A stretch of 64,000 nt of DNA, from assembly GCA_029233925.1 (NCBI GenBank), contig JARGOX010000015.1:98520-162519 (forward strand), given 5' to 3'. This document shows, piece by piece, positions 1 to 8,056 of this stretch. Under the pieces are notes generated by a model. That model saw nothing but the letters and a program-made list of their open reading frames with translations. It was not told where the DNA came from and ran no database searches. Both the position numbers and the translations under genes were made by a program. This DNA comes from Rhizobiaceae bacterium. GTDB lineage: Bacteria > Pseudomonadota > Alphaproteobacteria > Rhizobiales > Rhizobiaceae. Position 1 is the stretch's first letter; every line of letters starts with the position of its first letter.

Positions 1-130
1 CGCAAAAAGTATATTGGAACAACATGGCGTTCCGGTAAACCGCCAAAATAACGCAGCTTGCACTTCAACTGGCTTGAGACACAATCTATAAGAAAACAGT
101 CCGTAACCGATTACCCGTCAGGAAACATTT
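1..130. other. Intergenic sequence at window edge
   Basis: No gene is supported here. The stretch precedes the hydroxyacid dehydrogenase gene and holds its ribosome binding site (AGGAAA a few bases before the ATG at 131). No clear promoter or terminator was seen. Confidence 0.5.
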
Positions 131-1108
131 ATGTCAAAACCGGAAATTCTTGTTCCCAACCCTCTCCCTGCACTGGCCATGGAGGGCATTGGCAAGGCAT
201 TTGTGACGCATTACCTGTGGGAAAAGAAAGACAGGGAAGCGTTTCTTGAAGAGGTCAAATCAAATATTCGGGGAATAGCCTGCGGCCATCCCACGGTCTT
301 GGATGCGGCATTCATTGATGTCTTTCCCGGGTTGGAAATCATAGGGTCGCTGGGTGTCGGCTATGACAGCATCGATGCTGTTCACGCGGCATCGCGGGGT
401 ATAATCGTCACCAATACACCCGATGTCCTCAGTGACGAAGTGGCCGACACGGCAATCGGGTTGATGATCATGACGGCGCGCGAGCTATCGGCTGCAGAAC
501 GCTGGCTGCGTGACGGAAAATGGGCCAATGCCCCCTACCCGCTGACCAGAGGTACCCTTCGCAAAAAGAAGCTCGGCATCCTGGGCCTGGGTCGGATTGG
601 CAAGGCCATTGCAGCCCGGGCTGCGGCTATGGGGATGGATATCCATTACCACAACCGCAATCGCCTGCCAGATATGCCCTATGGCTATTGTTCGTCCCTT
701 GAGGAACTTGCCACCCGATGCGATGTCCTCATGGCCGTTGCCCCCGGCGGATCGTCCACCCATCACATTATAAATGCTGAAATATTCCGGGCGCTTGGAC
801 CCGATGGAATTTTCATTAATGTCGGGCGCGGTTCCGTTGTTGACGAGTCAGCCCTGATTGCCGCCCTGCAAAACAAAACCATCATGTCAGCCGGACTCGA
901 TGTCTTTGAAAATGAACCGCATGTGCCGCAGGCCCTGGTGGATTTGGACCAGGTCGTGCTTCTACCGCATGTGGCATCCGCTTCGATTGACACACGCAAT
1001 GCCATGGCGCAATTGCAGGTGGATAATCTGGTACAGTGGTTTTCCAGTGGAGCGCCCATATCACCCGTTGCGGAAACGCCCTGGCCGCAATCACCTGCCG
1101 CCTCCTGA
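131..1108 (+). CDS. D-isomer-specific 2-hydroxyacid dehydrogenase (glyoxylate/hydroxypyruvate reductase-like)
   Basis: This 325-residue protein probably interconverts a 2-oxoacid and a D-2-hydroxyacid with NAD(P)H in the cytoplasm. The nucleotide-binding motif GLGRIG lies near residue 153 within the Rossmann domain. The family's catalytic residues are visible: Arg in NVGRGSVVDE (about 233), Glu in FENEP (about 262) and His in LLPHVAS (about 281). The length is normal for the family. The start is supported by AGGAAA upstream. No partner gene is adjacent: 724 bp without a convincing gene follow. Glyoxylate/hydroxypyruvate reductase is the usual annotation of close relatives, but the substrate cannot be read from the sequence. 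Confidence 0.9.
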   Translation: MSKPEILVPNPLPALAMEGIGKAFVTHYLWEKKDREAFLEEVKSNIRGIACGHPTVLDAAFIDVFPGLEIIGSLGVGYDSIDAVHAASRGIIVTNTPDVLSDEVADTAIGLMIMTARELSAAERWLRDGKWANAPYPLTRGTLRKKKLGILGLGRIGKAIAARAAAMGMDIHYHNRNRLPDMPYGYCSSLEELATRCDVLMAVAPGGSSTHHIINAEIFRALGPDGIFINVGRGSVVDESALIAALQNKTIMSAGLDVFENEPHVPQALVDLDQVVLLPHVASASIDTRNAMAQLQVDNLVQWFSSGAPISPVAETPWPQSPAAS

Positions 1109-1370
1109 TCGGTATAAAATACAGGAAGAACGCTGGCTGACATCGCTACGTCGCCCTCGACTGCTCTTGCAGGAAGCTGCTGGAATGCAATCACGCCGGG
1201 TATTTTGCCAAGGACACGTATTTTGCCGAGGAATTGTCGCCCGGCTTGGGACAGATTGCAGTCCGTTCTATGCAGAAAATCTCTGGCAGAACACATGCCT
1301 CTTTTACATTTCATGCAGGAAAATCGGTTGTTTCTGATTGGAAGGTAGAATGGGTTGGGAAAGAAATGGA

Positions 1371-1422
1371 AAGGCAGGGTGCAAACGCTGAGGCGCAACG
1401 CAAAACACCCTGCCTTCCTTTT
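1371..1422 (+). terminator. Possible intrinsic terminator (11-bp perfect stem)
   Basis: The arms 1371-1381 and 1406-1416 are perfectly complementary and enclose a 24-nt loop; a short T-rich stretch follows. The large loop and short T run make this only a candidate terminator for the upstream dehydrogenase, about 260 bp past its stop. Confidence 0.35.
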
Positions 1423-1541
1423 GCCGATGCAACCCGGGCGACATGGGCTACATACAACCGACAATCAATCTCTGCGGTGGGCGGCTTTGCCACCAATCAC
1501 CAAAACACGCGCCGCTGGGCAGAAACCCTATAAGAAATAGC

Positions 1542-1560
1542 CTGACGCAAATTGCGTCAG
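1542..1560. promoter_or_regulatory. 19-bp perfect palindrome, possible operator
   Basis: CTGACGCAA and TTGCGTCAG flank a single central A. The arms are a perfect inverted repeat in otherwise featureless intergenic DNA, about 270 bp before the hybrid kinase gene. The near-zero loop fits a dimeric protein-binding site better than an RNA hairpin. No cognate regulator can be named. Confidence 0.35.
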
Positions 1561-1832
1561 ATGCCTAAATATTAAACACTACAACCGAATCACAGGCCCG
1601 GAATCTTTTGCGACACGCTCAACGTATGCGAGATGAATACAATCCTCAATCACCCGATTGGGTGACACCGGGTTTTGTCTGTAGTGCACTGACAAGCCAC
1701 TTTCATCTCACAAAGGACGCCAGTCGCTCGAAATGCCGCCTCAACAGCACTGAAAATGAAAATTGGTTGCAGCCCGGGCATCAGATTATGCATAAGTGTT
1801 CACCAGCATTGTAATGCGCAGGGGAAAACCAG

Positions 1833-3626
1833 TTGAGGGATGAGCCAGAAGCAGCCTTGGAACCCGCCCAAAAGGTTCAGATCAAGATCAGCATTGCCAC
1901 GCAACTGCTGGCACGATCTGCAACTGCAGTCACTTCTTCAATTTTGTTCGCCTCCGTATCCGGCACCATGCTGCATTTTAATGCAGACAATCGTCTGGTG
2001 GTCCTGTGGGTATTCTCTGTGATTGTCTCCGGGTGTCTTGCGATTTTCTATCTGATTGTCGCAAAAAGACATCCCTTCAACGCGCAAAATATTGACAAAT
2101 ACCTCTTTTTCAACACGTTCAACGCTCTTTGTGCAGGACTCGCCTGGGGTATCGGCATGGTGGTGCTGAGCGACCTGGAGTCGAAACAGTCGATTGCAAT
2201 CACATTTCTGATTGTCTCGTGTTTCGGTGCCGCTGCCATCATCAGCCATGGCGCCTATCCAAGGTCTTATGCCGCTGCGGCTGTACCGGCCTTGTTGATG
2301 TATAGCGGCAATCTGCTGTTTTTTGCGCCATCTCCGCAAAACCTCCTCGGCTTTGTTTCAATCCTTTTGCTCGTCGCCTATTTCCTTATTGCAAGCAACA
2401 TGCACAGAAATCTCGTGGCAACGCTGATTTTGCGACAACAGCAAAAAATGATGATGAGGGAGTTGCGTACTCAACGTGATGCCATCCGCAGAGCAAACGA
2501 AAACAAAACGCGCTTTTTGGCGACCACCAGCCACGACTTTGCTCAGCCTTTGCACACGATGGGCAATTATATATCCGCGCTGCGCAATACGCTGACCGAG
2601 CCTCAACAACATGAATTGCTGCAAAAACTCGAAGCGAGTTGGCGCAGCATGGGCAATCTGCTGGACGGGCTTTTGGATATCTCACGGCTTGAAGCTGGTG
2701 CAATCGTGCAAAACCGGCAACCGGTTGATCTGACAAGCCTGGTACAAAATATTGTCGAAGAATATTCGGCATCAGCCAATCAAAAGCATATAGAGTTGCG
2801 AACACAACTGGACCGGCAAACGGCCCATACAGATATCAATCTGTTTAGTCGTATTGCGCGCAATATTCTTTCCAATGCGATAAAGTTCACGCCACGCGGC
2901 GGGGTGATTACAGTTACTGTGCAAGGTCGTGACAATCATATTGTTTTCAAGGTAGCGGATACGGGAATTGGCATCCCGGAAAGCCGACAATCGGACATTT
3001 TTGAAGAATATTTGCAATTGGGCAATCACCACAGGGAAAGACACAAAGGGCTTGGCCTTGGACTATCCATTGTCGGCAGACTCTGCGAACTTCTAGACAT
3101 CAAGATCGAGCTGAAATCCGAGGAAGGAAAAGGTGCCTGTTTTACGTTACTTGTGCCCAAATCCGAGGAAATCGCTACAACGCCCTCTCCTTGGGAGCCC
3201 CATGCAGCGCTGAGATTGGCTGTTCTTGTCATTGATGATGAGAGAGAAATCCGCGACAGCATGTCGGTCCTTCTTTCTGACTGGGGGTGCGAAGTTTTCA
3301 GTGCGCGCTCAGGCGAGGACGCTTTGGAACTCATCAACGCTCTGGATATTCATCCGGAAATTGTCATACTTGACATGCGCTTGAAAGGCGGCGAGACAGG
3401 CGTGGACGTGCTCATTCGCATTCGCGCGCTGCTTGAAACCGACATCCCGGCCATCTTTGTCACCGGGAATATCGATGACAATGGCACTGTCCCTCGACCG
3501 TCAGGCACCAAATTGCTGACAAAGCCTGTCGATGCCAGCACGATGCACAGGGAACTGAGGCTGCTTGCCCGTTCTTCAACCGCCATGGCGGCGAGTATTG
3601 GCGAGCCCTACAGGGAAGATGCCTGA
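1833..3626 (+). CDS. Membrane hybrid sensor histidine kinase with C-terminal receiver
   Basis: This 597-residue protein has a hydrophobic N-terminal third with about six membrane segments (residues 25-190). A dimerisation/phosphoacceptor region follows, with H-box SHDFAQPL near 233. The HATPase domain shows RNILSNAIKFT, VADTGIGIP and GLGLGLSIV (about 340-440). A receiver domain (about 460-580) has IDD, phosphoacceptor Asp in VILDMRL (about 512) and Lys in LTKPV. The start is a TTG preceded by AGGGG at good spacing; no ATG in frame fits better. It has no output domain, so the phosphate probably passes to a separate regulator. The LuxR-type regulator ending 26 bp away on the opposite strand is the obvious partner. 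The signal is unknown. Confidence 0.9.
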   Translation: MRDEPEAALEPAQKVQIKISIATQLLARSATAVTSSILFASVSGTMLHFNADNRLVVLWVFSVIVSGCLAIFYLIVAKRHPFNAQNIDKYLFFNTFNALCAGLAWGIGMVVLSDLESKQSIAITFLIVSCFGAAAIISHGAYPRSYAAAAVPALLMYSGNLLFFAPSPQNLLGFVSILLLVAYFLIASNMHRNLVATLILRQQQKMMMRELRTQRDAIRRANENKTRFLATTSHDFAQPLHTMGNYISALRNTLTEPQQHELLQKLEASWRSMGNLLDGLLDISRLEAGAIVQNRQPVDLTSLVQNIVEEYSASANQKHIELRTQLDRQTAHTDINLFSRIARNILSNAIKFTPRGGVITVTVQGRDNHIVFKVADTGIGIPESRQSDIFEEYLQLGNHHRERHKGLGLGLSIVGRLCELLDIKIELKSEEGKGACFTLLVPKSEEIATTPSPWEPHAALRLAVLVIDDEREIRDSMSVLLSDWGCEVFSARSGEDALELINALDIHPEIVILDMRLKGGETGVDVLIRIRALLETDIPAIFVTGNIDDNGTVPRPSGTKLLTKPVDASTMHRELRLLARSSTAMAASIGEPYREDA

Positions 3627-3652
3627 ACGTTCAGGGGCGCATCTCAAAAGTT

Positions 3653-4324
3653 TCAAATATGCCCCATTGACTGCGCCATGCGCACGCAGGCGGCGCGGGT
3701 ATTTACATTGAGTTGTTTGAACAATCTCTTGACGTGGGTTTTCACCGTATTCTCACTGACATTGAGTGCGTCTGCAATCTCGCGGTTGGAAAAGCCCTGC
3801 GAGACAAGTTGCAGAACTTCTAACTGCCGTTGGCTGAGTTCGGTGCCAACAGTTTCGCATTTGTTTCCCGGTGACCTGTCGCTGTCGGTATAGGCGCTCC
3901 ACAATTGCGGCGGCAAATAAATATCGCCGCCCAAGATCGTATCGAGCGCTTCAGCCAGCATTTCTGACGACGACGATTTTGGCAGAAAACCCTGCGCGCC
4001 CAAACGCAGAGCCTCCTCGACCGGAGGTGCCGTGCTGATGCCGAAAACGATGAGAATTGGCGCTCTTACGCCGCGCGCACGCAATGCTTTGATAAAGGCA
4101 ATGCCGTTGAGACTGTCCATGATCAGATCAGAAATGATCAGATCAAATTTTTGTCCATCGTCCACCAGGCGAATTGCAGCCAATGGTGAGGTAATTGTCG
4201 TGCAACGGTAAGACTTGTTTACGCTGGTAACCAGATGAGCCAGACCGTCCGCAAACATCTGATGGTCGTCCACAATTGCAACTTGAGTCAATTTTTCTGT
4301 AGCCATCAAACGGATTGGTACCAT
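3653..4324 (-). CDS. LuxR/NarL-family response regulator
   Basis: This is a 223-residue two-domain regulator. The receiver domain (about 10-125) has the acidic pair in VAIVDDHQ, phosphoacceptor Asp in IISDLIM (about 69) and Lys in FLPKSSSS. The C-terminal HTH (about 155-215) carries the typical motif LSQRQLEVLQLVSQGFSNRE followed by ENTVKTHV. It is convergent with the hybrid kinase at 1833-3626, which lacks an output domain, so the two probably form one system. The start at 4324 is weakly supported. A second ATG at 4306 (MATEKLTQ) is equally possible and would remove six residues. Confidence 0.9.
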   Translation of the reverse strand: MVPIRLMATEKLTQVAIVDDHQMFADGLAHLVTSVNKSYRCTTITSPLAAIRLVDDGQKFDLIISDLIMDSLNGIAFIKALRARGVRAPILIVFGISTAPPVEEALRLGAQGFLPKSSSSEMLAEALDTILGGDIYLPPQLWSAYTDSDRSPGNKCETVGTELSQRQLEVLQLVSQGFSNREIADALNVSENTVKTHVKRLFKQLNVNTRAACVRMAQSMGHI

Positions 4325-4590
4325 GCACCCGGCCTGTCGAACAGTTCAAAATTGCTCCACCATGCGCACATCCTTGTGATGACGGCCCGGTTCCCTTTCC
4401 CCTTGGCTGCGGTTGCAGGTCTGAACATGACGCCAGGGTTTTCCTGCATCGAGAGCTGAATGTTTTGCTGGCTTCTGGAATGCCTCAGCGTCTGCCTACA
4501 ATCACGATTGATGTGCTGGCTCAGATATACTCATGTCTGCCGTCAGGTGTTTTGAGCATTTCACATAAACTGGGAAAATTATAAGACAAG
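4325..4590. other. Intergenic region upstream of the response regulator
   Basis: This stretch lies between the response regulator start and the MITE-like element. It should contain the regulator's promoter. No coding sequence, hairpin or recognisable site is supported. Confidence 0.4.
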
Positions 4591-4850
4591 CATGTCTTGC
4601 TTTCATTGATTCACTCTGCCAGTTGTTTTTTGGTCAGGATCAAATTGGTTCGCAAAGCGCGTACCTTAAGGTAAGGGCAAGCGAAAAGACGCAGATAGTG
4701 GCAAAAAACAGCTGGCCCGAAGAGTCGCGACCAGCGGCCGCCCGCTGTGTCAGGCGTCTCGACCGATACAAAAGCATCGCTCTTTACCGTCTTCCTGGCG
4801 GATCGACTCACTGGATCACGAACAGAGTGGTTCAATGAAAGCCAGACATG
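4591..4850. mobile_element. MITE-like element, 260 bp, with 28-bp imperfect terminal inverted repeats
   Basis: Positions 4591-4618 and the reverse complement of 4823-4850 match at 25 of 28 bases. The 106 bases 4593-4698 recur at 63782-63887 with only seven differences. Inside is a short palindrome around 4670 (GTACCT / AGGTA arms). There is no transposase, so this would be a non-autonomous element moved in trans. It ends two bases before the stop codon of the glutamate-synthase-like gene. The minus-strand ORF over it looks like an artefact of the repeat. No clear target-site duplication was seen. Confidence 0.7.
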
Positions 4851-4852
4851 CT

Positions 4853-6430
4853 CTAAAATGCTTCGGCACGCGCTTTTTCCCAATCGCTGCTATAGGCTTC
4901 ACGCACTTTGCCCGACAACAATTCGCCAGGCTCAAGGTAATTGTGCGTTGTTCCAAACGGCCGCTCTGATTCATCGGCCACACGCTGGTGAATGTGGTCT
5001 GGCGTCAACTCATCAGGAGAGAACATGCCCATGGCTCCAACAAGATCGAGAAAGCTCTCGACGGTTGCCGCGTGAAACCGGGCGACGTGTTTCTGACGCA
5101 AATTGATATCGACGGCCTTGGCTCGTTTGCGGTCCTGGGTCGCAATGCCGGTGGGACATGTGTTGGTGTTGCAGCGGACAGCCTGAATGCATCCCAGCGC
5201 GAACATCATCGGGCGCGCCACATTGCACATGTCTGCACCCAGCGCGATTTTTTCAATCATATCGAACCCCGACACCACCTTGCCGCTGGCGATCAGGCGA
5301 ATATCTTTTCTGACGCCGGCGCCAACGAGGCATGACTGGACGAACGCCAACCCTTCATTCAAGGGGACCCCCAGGCGATTGGTGAACTCGACCGGTGCTG
5401 CACCGGTTCCGCCTTCGGCGCCATCGACTGTAATGAAATCGGGCGTAATGCCGGTCTTCAACATGGCTTTGACAATACCCATGAATTCCCGGTGATGACC
5501 AATACACAGTTTGAAACCAACCGGTTTTCCGCCGGTCGCATCGCGCAATTGAACAACAAATTGCAGCAACCCCTCGGGAGACGAAAACGCCGAGTGGGCC
5601 GGCGGAGAAATAACATCCTTGCCCATGGCAACACCGCGAATGCGCGCAATCTCCTCATCCACCTTTGCTGCCGGCAGGACCCCTCCATGGGCCGGTTTGG
5701 CGCCCTGCGACAGTTTGATCTCGATCATCTTGACAGCGTCACGATTGGCATTCTCCGTGAATTTGGCTTCATCGAAGTTTCCATCCGCTGTCCGGCAACC
5801 AAAGTACCCCGTGCCTATCTGCCATGTGATGTCTCCACCGCCAGCCAGATGATAGGGGCTCAAGCCACCCTCTCCCGTATTATGAGCAAACTGGCCGAGC
5901 CTCGCACCGGCATTGAGTGCATGGATGGCATTTGAACTGAGAGCACCAAAGCTCATTGCGGATATGTTCAGCCGCGAGGCCGAATAGGGTTTTTTGCATT
6001 GTGGCCCACCAACCATGATCCGACCCTGTTGCGGGTCAACCTTCTTGGGTGAGAGGGAGTGACTCGCCCGCACAAACCCGACCTCCATCAGATCAAGCTG
6101 TGTGCCAAAGGGTTGGGTGTCATCAGAGCCGGTCGCCCTGGCATAGACCAATTCGCGTTGCAGACGATTATAGGGTTTGCCGCTTTCATTGGTCTCAACG
6201 AAATACTGGCGTATTTCAGGGCTTATGAATTCGAGTGCATAGCGCAAATGGCCAACAACCGGGTAGTTGTGCAACACGTTGTGCGTGGTCCAATGCATGT
6301 CGTATATTCCCAGCAGGATAAACGGCACCACCAATACCAGCGCCCACCAGAACGGTTGCCAGACCTGTGCAATTGAAACAACGATCACCAGGGCCACCAG
6401 CGACACCGCATAAAACACCATACGCATCAT
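4853..6430 (-). CDS. FMN-binding glutamate synthase family protein (GltB-like, membrane-anchored)
   Basis: This 525-residue protein begins with two hydrophobic segments (about 5-45). A glutamate-synthase FMN-barrel domain (about 150-480) follows. The FMN/2-oxoglutarate-site signatures GAEGGTGAAP and SCLVGAGVRKDIRLIASGKV are present, as is a cysteine cluster with C-x5-C-x4-C spacing (GCIQAVRCNTNTCPTG), matching the 3Fe-4S motif of GOGAT. The amidotransferase domain of full GltB is absent and no gltD is nearby. It is therefore a stand-alone family member rather than housekeeping GOGAT; its reaction and electron donor are unknown. The start at 6430 is chosen for the AGAGGA upstream. The open frame extends to 6640 without a better start. 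Confidence 0.88.
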   Translation of the reverse strand: MMRMVFYAVSLVALVIVVSIAQVWQPFWWALVLVVPFILLGIYDMHWTTHNVLHNYPVVGHLRYALEFISPEIRQYFVETNESGKPYNRLQRELVYARATGSDDTQPFGTQLDLMEVGFVRASHSLSPKKVDPQQGRIMVGGPQCKKPYSASRLNISAMSFGALSSNAIHALNAGARLGQFAHNTGEGGLSPYHLAGGGDITWQIGTGYFGCRTADGNFDEAKFTENANRDAVKMIEIKLSQGAKPAHGGVLPAAKVDEEIARIRGVAMGKDVISPPAHSAFSSPEGLLQFVVQLRDATGGKPVGFKLCIGHHREFMGIVKAMLKTGITPDFITVDGAEGGTGAAPVEFTNRLGVPLNEGLAFVQSCLVGAGVRKDIRLIASGKVVSGFDMIEKIALGADMCNVARPMMFALGCIQAVRCNTNTCPTGIATQDRKRAKAVDINLRQKHVARFHAATVESFLDLVGAMGMFSPDELTPDHIHQRVADESERPFGTTHNYLEPGELLSGKVREAYSSDWEKARAEAF

Positions 6431-6737
6431 TCGGCAATTCCTCTTTCCTGTTGTGTTCTGCAGGCCACTTTGACTGCCCAAACGGCATTGTCTGACAGCA
6501 TTGTCTGTTGGTTGGCAGATTTTCACAAGGGCCGCTTGCTTCAATGGCTTGCAACTATACAGGCAAAAGATTCCGATCTGTTTCACGAATAAATTTGCAG
6601 AAAACACACCAATCAAAACAATACCTGACAACAGACACAATGACGGCGCAATTCTGCCGCGAATCTGCAGCTAATGACGGCACGCTCAATTGTCGGCATT
6701 CAACTGACGTGGCGAAATTATTCAGGAGAGACCAGAA
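6431..6737. other. Divergent intergenic region
   Basis: This spacer separates the leftward glutamate-synthase-like gene and the rightward DUF992 gene, so it should hold promoters for both. The ribosome binding site AGGAGAG is clear just before 6738. No palindromic operator or RNA element was recognised. Confidence 0.45.
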
Positions 6738-7280
6738 ATGAAAAAGAACAAAATCATACCAGCGATGATTGCAGTGGCTGCGGCAGCCATTTTGCAGACA
6801 TCACCAGTCAATGCTGCCGACGCTCCATGGGCAGCAGCGCCAGAGCCGATCGCAGCAAAACAACGCTTCGTCAAAATGGGATTGTTGACCTGCATAAACC
6901 ATGGCGGTTTTGGCTATGTCATCGGGTCATCCCATGACCTGACATGCACATTCAAAAATATGCGCGGCAACCGCTCAAGTGAACAATACGATGGTTCGAT
7001 CACCAAAGTTGGTCCGGATATCGGCTACAAACAGCGTGGCAAGTTGGCCTGGGCTGTTTATGCACCCAGCTATCAGGTGCCTGAAGGGCGCCTGGACGGC
7101 ACCTATCTGGGCGTCTCGGCAGAAGTCGGCCTTGGCGTTGGCCTGGGTGCCAACGTGCTCACCGGTAATCTGAAGAACAACCTCAATCTCGTTCCTGTCA
7201 GTGTCTCCAGCAATATTGGCCTTAACGCCTCAGTCGGTATTGGCGCCCTCACCCTGACAAGCGCATCCGCCTCTCAGTAA
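6738..7280 (+). CDS. DUF992 family exported protein
   Basis: This 180-residue protein has a Sec signal peptide (basic start, hydrophobic core to about residue 20, cleavage near VNAAD). The mature part matches the DUF992 pattern: an early Cys in GLLTCIN, a second Cys in LTCTFKNM, a Tyr-rich middle, and a glycine-rich stretch ending in repeated GLNASVGIGAL-type segments. The two cysteines may form a disulfide in the periplasm. DUF992 proteins are common in Rhizobiales and have no established function. AGGAGAG precedes the ATG. A strong terminator follows at 7307, so the gene is a single transcription unit. Confidence 0.85.
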   Translation: MKKNKIIPAMIAVAAAAILQTSPVNAADAPWAAAPEPIAAKQRFVKMGLLTCINHGGFGYVIGSSHDLTCTFKNMRGNRSSEQYDGSITKVGPDIGYKQRGKLAWAVYAPSYQVPEGRLDGTYLGVSAEVGLGVGLGANVLTGNLKNNLNLVPVSVSSNIGLNASVGIGALTLTSASASQ

Positions 7281-7306
7281 GACCATTTCGAAGTTTACCG
7301 ATGCAG

Positions 7307-7342
7307 GCCCGATTGCTCCGTCAGGACAATCGGGCTTTTTCG
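7307..7342 (+). terminator. Rho-independent terminator after the DUF992 gene
   Basis: A 9-bp stem (GCCCGATTG at 7307-7315, CAATCGGGC at 7327-7335) with an 11-nt loop is followed directly by five Ts. It lies 26 bp past the DUF992 stop codon. Confidence 0.9.
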
Positions 7343-7365
7343 TTTGATGACAGGGCCTTTTCTGT

Positions 7366-7395
7366 CTTCAGGCGGACGGGCTTCAGGCGGACGGG
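7366..7395. repeat. 15-bp tandem duplication
   Basis: CTTCAGGCGGACGGG occurs twice in direct succession (7366-7380, 7381-7395) between the terminator and the end of the PadR gene. It is non-coding and probably a slippage duplication. Confidence 0.7.
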
Positions 7396-7412
7396 TGAAT
7401 GGGAATTGTCTG

Positions 7413-7952
7413 TCAGTCCCCAGCAGGCTCAAGTCGGGCAAGCGCATTTTTGCACCAGTTTATCCAGCCGTTCTCATATTCCATACCCAGTTCCAGGCCC
7501 ATCAGTTTTCCAAGGTCGCCGGGTTCGGGTTCACCATCGCTGAAACGCACATCCCTGATGTGATGGTATTGCGCCAATTGTTCACGGTGCGCTGCCAATC
7601 GGGCGGTGATTTGCTGACGCAAAGCACGTTTGTCAATGTGCTCGATCGCCTGAAGCCTTACCAGGAGGTCGTCCTTTATCACCGCTGGCGCCACAGGCTT
7701 TCGGGACCATTCGAGCAAAGCCTGCCGACCTGCATCCGTCACGCAATAAACAATTCTGTTTGGTTTTCCTGACTGGATTTCCTCGTCGGAAACCACATGA
7801 CCACGCTGGCCCAGTTTTTTCAGTTCGCGATAGATCTGGGGATGAGTGGCATGCCAGAAAAACCCGATGGAAGTGTCAAAATACTTGGCCAGGTCATAAC
7901 CGGACATGGGACGTTCCGTCAGGCAGACAAGAATGGCGTCTGAAAGAGCCAC
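7413..7952 (-). CDS. PadR-family transcriptional regulator
   Basis: This is a 179-residue regulator with an N-terminal winged helix (about 1-85). It has the family-typical opening ALSDAILVCLTERPMSGYDL, a recognition region around HPQIYRELKKLGQRG, and a wing followed by YCVTDAGRQALLEW. The C-terminal half is the alpha-helical dimerisation domain of the longer PadR subfamily. It is divergent from the SnoaL-like and flavoenzyme genes. The 104-bp spacer holds a perfect inverted repeat matching the PadR consensus ATGT-N8-ACAT, so it most likely represses those genes and itself. The inducer is unknown. Confidence 0.93.
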   Translation of the reverse strand: MALSDAILVCLTERPMSGYDLAKYFDTSIGFFWHATHPQIYRELKKLGQRGHVVSDEEIQSGKPNRIVYCVTDAGRQALLEWSRKPVAPAVIKDDLLVRLQAIEHIDKRALRQQITARLAAHREQLAQYHHIRDVRFSDGEPEPGDLGKLMGLELGMEYENGWINWCKNALARLEPAGD

Positions 7953-7996
7953 AGGGGAACTCCATTTTTGGTTTGGCTTTTTTATTTGATTTTACC

Positions 7997-8018
7997 TATA
8001 TGTGTCAATACACATATA
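7997..8018. promoter_or_regulatory. Putative PadR operator (9-bp perfect inverted repeat)
   Basis: TATATGTGT (7997-8005) and ACACATATA (8010-8018) are perfect reverse complements around CAAT. Within them ATGT (8000-8003) and ACAT (8012-8015) are 8 bases apart, the spacing described for PadR-family operators. The site sits between the divergent PadR gene and the SnoaL/flavoenzyme pair and could block both promoters. Confidence 0.75.
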
Positions 8019-8056
8019 CTTATCGAGAATACAGATTCATTCAACTGGAGGGCATA

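Larger units (their letters stand above)
1109..1832. other. Long intergenic region with two inverted repeats
   Basis: About 720 bases hold no gene I can support; the short ORFs have no recognisable similarity. A perfect 11-bp stem (1371-1381 with 1406-1416) is followed by CCTTTTG and may be a terminator. A 19-bp palindrome at 1542-1560 may be an operator. The sequence just before 1833 carries AGGGG as ribosome binding site for the kinase. The region could also be decayed coding DNA. Confidence 0.5.

Noticed and set aside
763..1464. 233-codon ORF on the minus strand
   Set aside because: Half of it is antisense to the hydroxyacid dehydrogenase and the remainder has no similarity.
1608..1814. 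68-codon ORF in frame just upstream of the hybrid kinase
   Set aside because: No ribosome site, no similarity, and a stop codon separates it from the kinase; the TTG at 1833 with AGGGG is a better explanation.
4611..4883. 90-codon ORF on the minus strand
   Set aside because: It is read from the MITE-like repeat; the related 62-codon ORF at 63800-63988 shares only the repeat-derived end, so neither is a gene.
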